Assembly (NCBI GenBank): GCA_032191485.1
Contig: JAVDOI010000003.1
Span: 21,376,873-21,440,872 of the forward strand
DNA length: 64,000 bases
Direction of reading: 5' to 3'
Source of the DNA: Leptoclinus maculatus
Lineage: Eukaryota; Chordata; Actinopteri; Perciformes; Stichaeidae
Both the position numbers and the translations under genes were made by a program. The notes beneath the pieces are model-generated. The model saw only the letters and a program-made list of their open reading frames with translations, made no database searches and was not told the origin of the DNA. Each line of letters begins with the position of its first letter. Position 1 is the first letter of the stretch. Below are positions 24,547 to 36,716 of the stretch, in pieces.

Positions 24547-27254
24547 GAAATCAAGTGCAACCGAGGTTCTGCCGGGTTCCCAGCTTGCTCAACTGTTAGA
24601 ACACAAAGCGAAAAAGGGGCGGGACTTAGAAAGGGTCAATTGTGTTTATCCATACAAAAGCAGGTTTAAAGGGTTAAAATGAACTCAGTTAAACATTCAG
24701 TTGGTGTACATGAGGATCAACTTATAGTTAACATTCTGACAAATGTGCAGATGAGACTAAATGCTGCGTCCGCCATCAGCAGAAAAAGAAATTGCCTGTG
24801 GCGGGTCGGGGGGGTGTGTGCCCTCGTATTGCTTTATCTTGCCTTGCAGCTCACTCACACGTCGGTCCAGCAATCTCCGGCTGATACTTTCAGCTGGTAT
24901 GCTGATGCTGCTGTGGAGAAAGTCACACAGCTGCTGCGACACTGATCCACCAACAGCAGCATTAATGCCTCTTATTGGATTAGAAGAACTACTATTAGCA
25001 TGTGGAGCACCCATTTAAATTAGTATAGTAGTTCCACACTCTGCACAAATGTGGTCCCTGCCACAGATAAACAGCTACTGTGCAATATGTCTGACACTTT
25101 TTTTCCAGTTTCAGACATTAACTGATGAATGATTAATGGGCTCTACATGAGTTTGTTCACTGTCGGGGACTCATTCTGTCCTCAACAAAAAGAAACTTGA
25201 TCTTCCTAAAAGTCCCGACATGATCAGCAGCGTGATATTAATCATAACCACTTATGCTAATGAGATCATTAATTAAGATAACTGATGTATTAATCATGCT
25301 TCTGCAGTGTTTCCCTTGGGATGAATAAAAGATTAAGAGCACTAAGTTCATTTGTAAAAATCGTTTATTCCCCAAAATGAATATGCAAACGCGGTCATGG
25401 AATGTTTCTTAAAAATTGTGTGAAAGCAGTAGTTTGTGTCGTGCACATACAAGTGCAAAGCCCACATGGATTTATAAGACAGTTACAAATAACATGTACC
25501 ACCTTCACAAAATGTAAAACATGCATCTACTTCCTGACCTGTTGGTCATCTACGATTCATAGCACCATAGTTAGATAATAACTCTCAATTTAACATCAAT
25601 ACCGGACGGTTATGGCTCTGGATTTATTCGCACGACCCGACAATGAAGGCCTCACTTCAATCCCCCAGAATCTCCACCATCACTAGATCGACTAGTTTTA
25701 AGTGCTAGCTTTAGCTGAGCTTATTAGCTTCCTTGTTGAAAGTTAAATGAGAAGATTGATACCGCTCTCATATCGGTATGTTTCAGGACGGGTCCATCTG
25801 CGTTCTTTTCCAGGTTTTACAGAAGGAAACGCAAAGTAAAATTACTGTCAATGGAGTCTAGTGCCTTTTGAGAGAGTGGTATAAGAGCTAGAAAAACGTA
25901 TTTTAGCCACCTAAAAAAAGTGCAACCTAAAAGAATCTATAACAATTGAGGGGACGCTAGATTTACAATATTTTCATGGCTTAACCTTGTTGTCAGACAA
26001 CATTTACTGAGCTGTTGTATCTCAGTCTTTAAAGCCACCAGACTCCTTTGACCACAACAGGAGGAGTTGCTGGTCTACCGCTGAATCCGTCGCTTAGTTT
26101 GTTTGTGTTATTGTGTGACTTTCGGGTTTCGGATCCGAACTATAGCGTGGCGTCCACAGCAGTTCATTTGCATAGCAGCTTGTCCAATTGTTACAAAGGT
26201 GTTTATCCAGAAATCCGTTAGAAAGACGGTACATCCTGTTTGGTACAAAACATTGTCAAAATAAAAGGACAAAGGACACTTTTATATGAGGTCATAAGAG
26301 TCCGTTTCAAAGGACGATATTTGAGTCTTAAGACATTTTACAAGAATTTCTCTTTCTAAAAAACGTCTTTCATCATTGAACCTACACTCAATCAATTCCT
26401 CCTCTAATGTATTCCACATCTAAACCGCCCCACACTGATTGTTATTACTGGATTGTTGTAACTCGTACGTGGTTGCAGCCTCATCTCCTCCTGTTCACCG
26501 CTGACATATTGCTTGCTGGGCCAGAACATATTGCTGTGTGAATAGAAGGCCAGACTGAATTCCCCTTCTCATAACCAAACATGAATAATGGATTAAGAAA
26601 TTAATCAGCTCATCATTTTTGGCAAAAAAAAAGAAAAGCGTGTGAGTGAATTCTCTCTATAGAGCTGCAGCAAAAATCATCAATAAATAATTCAGACTAA
26701 AGGTCTGATGGTGTGTGGTCGTCGCTCCATCCAGCTGTGCCGTCACTGCCAGACGGCCAACAATTTATCCAAGCTTTGATAGAAAGACGACTTTCAACTA
26801 AAAATAAAGAAGACGAGAGGACGCCGAAAGGGAAAAGCGATTGAATGTTTATTTTGTAAATATGTTTTTAGCACATTTAACAGGCTATAATGGATGGTTT
26901 AAACAATCCAAGAGACAGTAGCCCTACATGGATATTCAAACCATGATATGAAACAGCTTAATAGCCTAATGGATGCAGCTGGTTTGGATTAAAGTGGTAC
27001 TTCAGGCAGTGTCGGGTCATTCTCACATTAATATCAATCATTTCTCGTAAGGAGCGTAGTTAAAATATCAAGATGCAAAAGCTAAAGCCCCAAAAGCAAC
27101 ATCCTAAAACCCTTCAATAGATCTCATATCATGATAAAGAACAACAACATGATGATGATAATATTTCTACAAGTTTAACTTTGGTAAACTCTGACAATCA
27201 ACCCTTCTTTAAGTCCCGCCCCCTTGAACGCAGCTCTGACAGCTTGACGGAGTA

Positions 27255-27820
27255 GCAGCTCTCTATTGATCATCTACACTGGCTCCCTGTAAGAGCTCAC
27301 ATCCAGACTCTGGTGCTATAGTCTCCAGGGCAGTGACAGGAACAGCTCCTTCCTATCTCTCCAGGCCATGGTCAAGCCCTACACCCCCCGCCCGACCACT
27401 TCGCTTTGCTGCCTCGGGGCGATCGGTCGCCCCGTCGCTCAGAGGTCCCTACGCCCGATCGACCCGGTCGCGGCTGTTTTCTGTCCTGGCCCCACAGTGG
27501 TGGAATGAACTCCCCACTGACGTCAGGACAGCAGAGTCACTGCCCAACACTCACCTCTTCAAGAAGGCCTACCCTTGGCCTTCCACTTAGCACTTACTCA
27601 GCATTTATTGTTTTCATACTAGCTTGTTGCACTTATTGCATTCGTTTGTTTCTGCTCTGTACGTTGGCTCTGGTTTATGCTCTTAGATGCTTGTTTGAAA
27701 AAAAGGAGATGCACTAATGACTTCTGGTGACTAGTTCTCTCGAAAACCGATGTTGAATACACTCATTGTAATCGCTTTGGATAAAAGCGTCTGCTAAAGG
27801 ACTGTAATGGAACGTAATCA
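27255..27820 (+). mobile_element. 5'-truncated L2-like (non-LTR) LINE, 3' end
   Basis: The left part translates to LSIDHLHWLPVRAHIQTLVL, then after a stop and a frame change to APSYLSRPWS and LFSVLAPQWWNELPTDVRTAESL. This is the pattern of the C-terminal reverse-transcriptase region of teleost L2/Rex1-type LINEs (HWLPV, APSYL, WNxLP). The 3' end 'atcgctttggataaaagcg' plus 'tctgctaaaggactgtaatg' is the usual tail of such elements. It is broken by stops and frameshifts. It lies antisense to the channel gene. Confidence 0.75.
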
Positions 27821-28320
27821 TCCAGCATGAAAGCCTGTTGCTCTGACCTTTTGACAAATTGATCTCGAGTTACACGTATTTTCTTTGTAAACAAACAACC
27901 TGGTCGCTATTTCCTTGACAAAAACCAGTAAGCATATTGACTTTTGACTGGCTGCTGCAAATAGGAAGCAGCAGCATTACCGACTCTTAAATCTACCCTC
28001 ACTGCTACGCGTCTCAGCTGCCTCCCCATCGCCGCTGAAAGAGTTCAGCAACAGGACGCAGTAAGCCTGATCGATGACGGGAAATGAGAGGGTTGTTATT
28101 ACTTATGCGTATTTACCGCAGGTACCACAGGATTGCCTTGTTACCGTGGGGGGGAAGTGTTGTGGGTTCATCTGCACGAGATGTCGTGTGTGTTTGTGCA
28201 TTCAGATACGTTATTGTCCTCTCAAGAGAAAACTCATTTTCCACAGCCGGTACATGGAGACATTAAGGAGCCATAATAAGAAAACACACACTGGCATTCC
28301 TACATGTACCCTCGCTGCTT

Positions 28321-28322
<2 letters not shown>

Positions 28323-28394
<72 letters not shown>
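28323..28394. repeat. (GT)n microsatellite
   Basis: An uninterrupted GT run of about 72 bp. Confidence 0.97.
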
Positions 28395-28395
<1 letters not shown>

Positions 28396-28954
28396 AACCG
28401 GATGCCTTTGGACACTAATGAGAGCAGAGTGTGTTACAGCCTCGGGGAGCAGCCTCACTCCTCAGCCTGGGGAAATCAGTTGCTTTACAAACCACAACCG
28501 GCACACTCTCCCTCCATCCTCCTCCTCTTCTTCTTCTTCCTCCATCGTCTCCCGTGCCTTACTTTGCCTCACCCCCCCCCCCCCAATCCTTTGATTATCT
28601 CTCAAATTCTCCCAATCGCTTCCTCCATCCTTCTAACCTTTCCCTTCTCTGTTTCCTTCTTTCTATTACTGTCCATCTTTTCTCGTTATCCTCTTTCTAA
28701 ACCCGTTTCTTCATCCTTCCCTTGCGAGTCACCTCCTATTTTTACACCATCTGTTCTTTCTACTGAGGGTCCATCCTCTCTTCAACAAACCCCCTTTTTC
28801 TCCTCCTCCATCTCATCTTGGCCCCTCCTCTTTTTCTTTCTTCAAAACTCCTCTTCCACCAACTTAATGCGTTTGGATAATTTTACCTGGTGAGAACCCC
28901 AAAAAGTTCCTGCCTCCTCCCTTTACTCTTCTCCCCCTCCCTCCATCTCCCTCA

Positions 28955-29056
<102 letters not shown>

Positions 29057-29792
29057 GGTCTGAAATTAGCACTGATGTGCTTCCAAGAAACAAACACCGC
29101 TAAATTTTTCAAATCCCTGCAGAAAAGAAGAAGTTCGTCTTTCAACGTCTCCTTATAATAATAATATATAATTTCACAAAGAAACAAAACTTCAGCACTT
29201 TTTCCACCATGCGACTGTTCTTGTGTGTCCATCCTCAAACTACATTTCAAACAATGACAAATGGCAGCTTGTAAATGTAAACCAGTGTGACGCGATGGAT
29301 TATTTTATTGTACCTATTGTCTCTCTCTCTCTTTTGTTATTTCTCTTGTTTCCCAACATGAGCTCTGGTTCTGGCAGGACTTCCTTTTATTCCTCAGCAT
29401 GAGAGTTAAAAAAAAGAGGAAGTTGGCTGAAAACGGAACGGCTGTCGCGAGGAAAAGGAAAGCTTTAGAGGAGGGAAGTGTTGAGAAAAGAAGCCTCCTT
29501 TGATGCTGTGAACACACAGACAAACTCGTATCGTGCTTCAGATCATTCTCACTGCCGAGGCTTTGACTGCTCGGTCAGTCGCTTTAAACTATCACGCTCT
29601 ACGTGGCCTGTAAACATTGGAGGTTTATTTTAAAATAAAAACGTAGAACATTGTAGTTCAGGGCCTCTGACCAAGCTCCTGTATTTGGAGAGTTGATGTC
29701 ACATCTTCTCTCCCCTCTCCGATACTTTTCTCTCCCTCTTTCCAGCTCTCATCCTTCCATCACCATTGTCCGTCTCCGCCCGTCTTCCTCCT

Positions 29793-29868
29793 CCCTCCAT
29801 CCCTCCATCCCTCCATCCCTCCATCCCTCCATCCCTCCATCCCTCCATCCCTCCATCCCTCCATCCCT
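29793..29868. repeat. (CTCCATCC)n 8-bp tandem repeat
   Basis: About nine uninterrupted copies of the 8-bp unit. Confidence 0.95.
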
Positions 29869-30164
29869 GTTGAGGTTGTGATCAGACAGCAGCTTTGATT
29901 TCCTGCTGGAACACAACCTTCAGCTGGAGGCATTGATGTTAATGACCGGACCATTTTGCTGGTTGCTATGCAACACAAAGTTTGACAACAACTTGCGAGC
30001 TATCCAATTAGTCGTTTCCCCCAAAATGGAGTCTATCAGCCCCAAAGGGTCCTTGAGAGATTTTTAAGGGTTTATAAAGAAATAAGCAATTCTGCTGGTC
30101 TCTCCTCAACGGATGTTATTCTGTTTGACAAAACTTTCAATAAATTCAAAAACAGCAGTGCCTT

Positions 30165-30385
30165 GAGCTAAATGCTAAGATCAGCATGCTAGCATGCTAA
30201 CATGCTAACATGCTAACATGCTCAAAATGACAATCCTAACCTGCAGATGTCTACGAGGCTACATGTCTATGATTGGTCACCATCTTAGTTTAGCTTTTCA
30301 GCATGCTAACATGTGCTAATTAGCATTGGACACAAATGACAGATGCTGCTGATGAGAATGCAATTAGTGATATTCACCAAAACAT
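30165..30385. repeat. Old dispersed repeat with 'catgctaa' motifs
   Basis: 'catgctaacatgctaa' and 'tgctaattagcattggac' followed by 'acaaatgacagatgctgctg' resemble a common degenerate fish repeat known to me by pattern only. A short CATGCTAA tandem is included. Confidence 0.45.
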
Positions 30386-30397
30386 ATTAGGTTTCAT

Positions 30398-30489
30398 CCT
30401 CAATCTCTACAACACAACATCCTCAATCTCTACAACACAACATCCTCAATCTCTACAACACAACATCCTCAATCTCTACAACACAACAT
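30398..30489. repeat. 23-bp tandem repeat, four exact copies
   Basis: The unit 'cctcaatctctacaacac' plus 'aacat' is repeated four times without change, suggesting recent expansion. Confidence 0.97.
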
Positions 30490-31906
30490 CCTCTGTCCGT
30501 AAACCCAAAAAACGGTTGAAAAACCCCAAAAATATATATTTTAAAATCTATTTCCAATCTTCATTTCCACAGCATTAAACCCATCAGTAGCCTGAAACAA
30601 CGCATCATTCATGTCATATTCAACACTGCGCTGTTCTCTATTCTCTATTCTCACATCCACCGGTGTCATTCATCTGCTCCACTTTGCTGTGATGTCATCA
30701 CATCAGGCTGCCGTTAATGAAACTCGTCACTTCCAGATGTTCCCTTACAGAGGAGGCTGCTCCCTCGAGGGGCTCTGAAGTCTTTTCATATGAAACAGTG
30801 CTGACTCTGCACTAACAGCAGTAAACTGACAGCAAACAGGAGCAGCTCAGAATATCATCAAATAAACCGACATGAAGGCCCGAATCTCTTTTACAGTATA
30901 AAAGACCGACCACTACTTTCATATTTAATAAGGCATGGGCTCCAATATATACGTATTTGAGAGGGTTGACGGTACAAAATTGTTTGGAAATCATCGAGTG
31001 AAGCAACTCAATTTTGCAAAGAAATTAAATAAAATGTGTGATGGATGAATCATCTTTGATGCAGTTTTCCAAAAATCTTTCTGCAAACTTTTTGAAACTT
31101 TCTTTGCATTTGTGAAGCATTCAATCACACTTCACATTGAACAGTGTGGGCCTCAGATTTGGTGAATGTTGTCCAGAAGTGGCAGCTGGTATATATTAGC
31201 TGAAGTTAATGTTCCTCAACAGGAGACTGGAAGAGCTTCCTCGCCTCCCTGCAGAGAATCACAAGCTTCTCTCTGCGTGACTTTGATGACGCCGAGCACC
31301 GAAAACGCCCGAAGCCCAATGAATTCAGGATGCGAGCCGCATCAGAATTAACTGCACAATGTGTAGGATTTGCCTGTATATTCTTATTTGGCTGTGTTTC
31401 TGTGCATCTACCAGTGTTTCCCATTAATTACCAAGATGCCGGCGGCCTGCCAAAGTGTATTTTGTCCCAAAAAATAATGACCCAAAAAATATGTTTACAC
31501 TCCCTCAACAGATGGGCTGGCTGCACAGCAACTGGCTTTAGTGTGTCTGGGAGAGAGAAAGTGGCCGTGTCGGCTTCATGGATGAAGGTAAAGGTGGAGC
31601 TAATTTTAACTACTAAATATACTTAATATTTAGGGTTTAATCCAATAAACAGCTCCGGTTAGTGAAACAGTAAAATAAACTTAAAGTCGACGCCACATGT
31701 GAAGATTATAAAATAGAGTTATTTTCGCCGTCTCTCTCGGTTTGGTCGACCTTTGCGTGTTCTTGTCCTGCTGTTAGTTCATTGTTGGTTTTCTTTATCA
31801 TAACTGATGATTGTGAATCTAGATCGTATTGAGTGACCCTGTAGTAGAGGTGAAGGGCTGACCTCTATCTCTTCTACATCATTCACGTTGCACTTAGAAA
31901 ACAGCA

Positions 31907-31907
<1 letters not shown>

Positions 31908-31964
<57 letters not shown>
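31908..31964. repeat. (AT)n microsatellite
   Basis: An uninterrupted AT run of about 56 bp. Confidence 0.97.
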
Positions 31965-31967
<3 letters not shown>

Positions 31968-33913
31968 ACAGCAGCTCCTAATGACAACTGGCTGATGATT
32001 CATTAATGAATGTCCTTGGTGTGATGAAGCAATTCATCAAACATGTAATATGCTCTTTATGAAGCTCGGACTGCTGCCTCGCCCGACTCAGCCTCCTAAT
32101 GAAGTTGAGGAAGTGAGGAGGAAACACAAAGGGGAGGGCTCACTCTGTCATGCTTTCACTCTTCCTCTCATATTGTGTCTCCCACTTTTAAAAAAACGAT
32201 GTCCCTTCCCAACAATATTTACTTTCTGCGATGATATTTTTCTTTTTTCCTCTTCACATTCTTTTATCCTTTTTTTCCCCATTTTGTCTATTTTCACAGA
32301 TTATAACCTGCAGCTGATTCTCACTATTTGATCCTCGATCACTATCTTACATGCCAGCAACTATCATCATAATAAGCAGATCATAATCCTGCTGCAATCT
32401 GTGGCTGCAGCCGTTTCTATGTGTACCGACCGAGATCACCATCTTCCATTATAATGTAACACTGATTTATTACAGATAATACGGCCTATCCCACAATAAA
32501 ATAGAAAAATAAAATATGCATTTGCAATGTATTTTATTAGAAGCCCAGATGAACCAAAACTGATGTTTCAGCCAACTGCAGAATAAAAATAAGTGTGGAG
32601 AGGAAGACCACATGCTGCACCATGTTTTGAACATGAACACACTTGAACACACTTCATTTAATACTCAAAAACAGGTCAATCGGTTTAGATGAACTCATTT
32701 ATTGGCTTGTTTGATCAAAGTTGCTCCGTATGATCTTTTTTTGGTGCTCAGAGAGCTCAGCTATGACTTATATATCACATTAGAACTTGTAGAAGTTGTA
32801 ATAAACCATAGTTTTCTTTTAAAAAGGGACATATCGTGGTATCTGGATCATGATATGCCCCCTTTAAAGATGTATTTTAGGCTGTTTTTCAGGACTCTGA
32901 ATGTAAAGAAAGTAAAGAGAACTGTTCTGCCATGAGCTAGTAAGTTGCACCAGTTTTAAATTGCACAACAACAGCGACCGAAGTAAAGTTTGAGCGAGTT
33001 TCCATCTCCAAACGATGTGTGCAGCTTTGCACTCGCTCTCTGTTGTAATAATAATCTTTCTTTCTTGTTATTCTGTGTCAGTAAACGCTCATCTGGGGCC
33101 TGCTGCTGGTGATGAGAATGTGCACTACAGTGGCTAATGCAGCCATCAACGCCGTCTGTGCTCGTCTCGGTAAAAAAAAAAAAAAAGCAGTTTTCTCGAC
33201 ATTATCTCCGTCAGCTTCCCTCGTTCTTTCTCCTCCTCGTGAATATTACAGTACGAGGCTGCAGAGAGCAATATGTACGGCGGCAGATAAGAGTCGGACT
33301 GTTTGCATTTTGACACTTTGACACAGAAACGACGTCAGCTGACTGCTGGTGACTCAGCTTTCATTCTTTCTGCGTAAGCAGCGTTTACATTTTTAAAAAG
33401 CAAGACAGGATTATGAAAACCCCAAAAAATGCGTCGCCATAAACAACCAAAGAGAAACGACGCGACAGGTTTTCTTGCTTTCTATAAACGTGACAATTTG
33501 GAGATAAAATTTCTCTCAAACAGCCTCAAACTAAACAACAGATGCTGTTTCTGTTATTTGTTTCTCTTTTGCCTTATGGTGACGTATTTAATTAATCTAA
33601 TGTGCTAGACTATGACATCATCTCTCAGGTCTTCGTGAGCTGCCTGAGACACAAACACATCATGTTTTTATGATTATTTTATCTCCTGCATGAATCAATG
33701 ACTATTCAGCATCTACTGCTTATTACGGGTCGTTCAATCGGCCATTTATCGTCTCCTCCTTCCTTATGAGTCATAAGCTTTTTCTCCTAATTAATCCAAT
33801 AAATCAATTGATTCCCAAATAATCCACACACACACACACACACCCTGGATTATTCAACAGCACTGAAACACTTTCTCCCCTTCAGTAAAGACTAAACCAC
33901 ATTGTCCACGTAC

Positions 33914-34106
33914 CTAAGATGGCGATGACCTCGTCGTCCTGGATGACCTCCAGTGACCCCGACACGACGAAGCACAGGGTGTCGACGCTCTCGCCGGCGT
34001 GGAAGATGAGGTCTCCGGGGGCGCAGTGGGTCGTCTGAAACTCCACCGCCAGCGAGCGCAGGCAGCCGTCGCTGGCTAACCGGAACGCGGGATGTTCGTT
34101 GAACAC
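33914..34106 (-). CDS. kcnh5: KCNH5-like EAG potassium channel, cNBHD exon 1
   Basis: This 193-bp exon has a CTCAG acceptor. It opens phase 0 with VFNEHPAFRLASDGCLRSLA and continues VEFQTTHCAPGDLIFHAGES, VDTLCFVVSGSLEVIQDD and EVIAIL, leaving one G at the GTACGT donor. It forms the first half of the beta-roll of the cyclic-nucleotide-binding homology domain. APGDLIFHAGESVD and VSGSLEVIQ are its characteristic turns. In EAG channels this domain does not bind cyclic nucleotides usefully. It contacts the N-terminal PAS/eag domain and tunes gating. Compared with the human sequence as I remember it, changes are conservative (for example IFHAG for IYHAG). The leftover G joins GT of the next exon to give Gly of GKGDVFGD. 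Confidence 0.95.
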
Positions 34107-35491
34107 CTGAGTGAGAAGGCAGGAAGTAGACATTTATTATAGTTGTTTAACGTTATACCGTCGCTTCAGCAGCAGCACAGTCTGAGGCTGCGGAGACGTG
34201 ATTACAACAACGCTTGGCGCTGGTTTGAGACATTTGTTCTTTCCATGAAGCGTACAATGAGATTGAAACATTGTGTATCGCTTGAATTTGACAAATTTAC
34301 AATTGCTAACCACATTCATGCTATACAGAGGATGAACCCTTTTTCAACCAGAGGAGTCGCCCCCTGGTGGTCACTAGAGAGAATTTAAGTTTTTAAGTTT
34401 GGCAGAAAACTGGAGGTTGTCGCCTGTTTCCAGCCGTGGCTACAGTTTGTTTACATCGAGCTCTTAGTGAATAGATTTTCACTCAACACGTTTGGATTGC
34501 TAGTGATACACTGCAGCCTCCTATCAGGACTTTAGAGGAAACATACTTCCTCTTAACAATCTACATTTTCTTTCTATCTGCAGAAGAAGTTATTGGCTGA
34601 AATCCATTCATCTGTGCAAAATGAAACACAGCTTCCACACAGCGAGATAATCCATCACAGCAACAGTGGAGCCGTCATTTGGAGAAATCGCCTGAAGCTC
34701 TCAGGAAGTAATCCGTCACAACCACGTCGCCTTACAAACTCTTCACTGTCTTCATTTGGGATCTTTGTTTATGTGACTGAAGCGTTTCAAGTTTCCCAAA
34801 AAAATGACATTGTTAAACTGCAGACACTTTGTTTATTAAGAACGCTTTACATCAAAAAAAGAAACAAAGGCAAAAAAAGAACAGTTACACAACCGAATGA
34901 GTTCAAAACCAGTTTAGCAGATTGAGTCTGTCAAAGTGTTGGAACCCATATGAGTTGTGTCCAGTGATGGAGAGGAGCCTCTAACCTGCATTTAGTTACG
35001 TCATGAATGCACTAAGAACCTGATGCTCAGTATATTCAGTGAAATGTCCGACTCCAGAAAAGTAATAACCCGTTTGTCTGAAAAAGGTTTAATGTGGGTT
35101 TTGAGGTCAATTCAGGTGTTTGGTAAATGTAACTGCAACCATTAGACTTCCTGTCTGAATAGTAACCAATAGTGTTATAAAGGTAAGCAGCATATCCTTC
35201 ATACAAAGAAGATATTCCTCTATTTCTGGTGCGTCAATTTTCAGTCTGCACTCGTACTTTGCACAACAAACTATTCAAAATACGTCAGTAAGAATGATGA
35301 AAGTTTAAAGTTTTGGGGCTTTTTATACAGTCTCACACAGTTTTTATTAAAAGTCGTAATTTTCAAATTTTATGCAAACAAAACCTTTCATCGGGGGTCT
35401 AAAATCAACGTCAGACAAGACACTGAACTCACGCTATCCGTCTTCATACAGTGAAGCGCTGCGTGTCTTTAAGGAAACCATAGATACGAAC
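34107..35491 (-). other. kcnh5: Intron between 60-bp exon and cNBHD exon 1
   Basis: A 1385-bp phase 0 intron with donor GTTCGT and acceptor CTCAG. It contains one short tail fragment of the ~0.5-kb dispersed repeat (about 34344-34430). No other feature was seen. Confidence 0.88.
34344..34430 (+). repeat. Dispersed repeat family 1, copy D (tail only)
   Basis: It matches 'aaccagaggagtcgccccc' through 'ctggaggttgtcgcctg', about the last 85 bp of the family. Confidence 0.75.
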
Positions 35492-35551
35492 CTTCCTGTT
35501 GAGGTGGACACAGATGTCGGCGCGCATGTCTTTGGGACAGATGGATAAGAC
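35492..35551 (-). CDS. kcnh5: KCNH5-like EAG potassium channel, 60-bp C-linker exon
   Basis: This small exon has exactly 20 codons, phase 0 at both ends. The acceptor is TTCCAG and the donor is AAG|GTTCGT. It encodes VLSICPKDMRADICVHLNRK, part of the C-linker leading into the cyclic-nucleotide-binding homology domain. VLSICPKD fits KCNH5, whereas KCNH1 has VLQICPKD (from memory). The upstream exon ends in GIDTEK and the downstream one starts VFNEHPAF, so the three give the continuous family sequence. Because it is symmetrical, skipping it would keep the frame but remove 20 conserved residues. It is too short to stand out as an open frame and was recognised by its protein sequence and splice sites. 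Confidence 0.92.
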
Positions 35552-36516
35552 CTGGAAGACAGAGAGACAGAAGTCTTTGATGGAGGTCTGTTGGCGGCAT
35601 GATTAGCAGGTAACGAGGATGATTTTTATTCTCTTAAACCTCCAAATGAGGAATCGTCTCCCTCCTCGTTTCCCCATCCAGCTTTGCTGCATTCATCAAC
35701 TCCCTCTGGATACCAGTTCGTGCCCAAAAACAAGCCTGTTGTCTGTAAATTGTAAATCGCTTTGTCCAGCTCATTACACAAATTCAGAGATCCAGCCTAA
35801 TTAACTGCAGAATTTATGTAAAACACAAAAAAACAAAATATGAAACAATCCCGCCTAATTAAATACAAACTAAACCGAACCAAGGGGAGGACAATAAATC
35901 ATCTGAAGGCCTCTGCAGCATCAAAACACAACACCCTTTGAAAATAGCCTCTTGCTCTATTTAAAGCGGAGGATATTAGTCGCACCGAGACGCTTTTCGG
36001 AGCCTCTGGTCTTCTTTTGGGTGTGTACTCGCATAAACAGCTGACTGTGTATAATGCAACGGCTCCCAAAGTGACAAGATGTATCCACTAATTGGGCCCG
36101 GCTCTGGCTGCGAGGTATTTATACAGAGGGCAGTCTCGGCTTATGTCTCTTTAAGAGTGTATAATTATGCCAAGAAAAACTTGGAAAATGGATATTGATG
36201 GGGGAGGAGGCGGCTTATGATCTAAAAGGAGAGAGACAGAGAACATGAATGTCAACCGCAGAATGCTGAGAAAAACCAATTAGATGGAGAAATAGTCCTT
36301 TCAAAGAGGAGATTTCATGACATAATAAATTAAGTTTTAGCACCTTTTTTGTTGGACAATCTAAGAGCATCACACACCTCCTCACAGCCATCTAAGGTCA
36401 CGGCGTTACGATTGGCCGGGTCCCAATTCCACAAAGAAAAACTTGAACTCTGCTTCCAAAGTTAATTTAAATGTCTTTGCCAAAACGACAGACTCTCAAC
36501 ACGTCTGGAGTCTCAC
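35552..36516 (-). other. kcnh5: Intron between C-linker exon and 60-bp exon
   Basis: A 965-bp phase 0 intron with donor GTGAGA and acceptor TTCCAG. No repeat was recognised. The segment about 36030-36200 is low in simple repeats and looks like a possible conserved non-coding block, but that cannot be tested from one sequence. Confidence 0.88.
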
Positions 36517-36716
36517 CTTCTCCGTGTCGATGCCTTTGGACATGGACCAGGTGGAGACGATGTAGTCCATGACCCGCTCGCTGAGCCCCTTGGGGACCTG
36601 GTAGAGCTTCAGGAAGTCCCGGACGTTGTTGAGCATCTCGTGGTAGCGGTTGGTGTTGGCGTACATCTGCTGGAAGATGGTGGTCACGTTTCCAAAGATG
36701 GTGGCGTAGAGCAGAG
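36517..36716 (-). CDS. kcnh5: KCNH5-like EAG potassium channel, S6 end and C-linker exon
   Basis: This 200-bp exon has a CCAG acceptor. Its first two bases (CT) combine with the T left by the pore exon to give Ser, restoring VGS-LLYATIF. The product reads LLYATIFGNVTTIFQQMYAN, then TNRYHEMLNNVRDFLKLYQV, PKGLSERVMDYIVSTWSMSK and GIDTEK, ending phase 0 at a GTGAGA donor. LLYATIFGNV is the cytoplasmic end of S6, which forms the activation gate. The rest is the start of the C-linker, whose helices couple the cytoplasmic domain to the gate. MLNNVRDF (KCNH1 has MLNSVRDF, from memory) and WSMSKGID (KCNH1 has WSMSRGID) again point to KCNH5. The exon is highly conserved and has no frame damage. Confidence 0.95.

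Noticed and set aside
31413..31440. CAGTGTTTCCCATTAATTA as a hAT terminus
   Set aside because: No matching inverted end was found nearby, so no element can be delimited.
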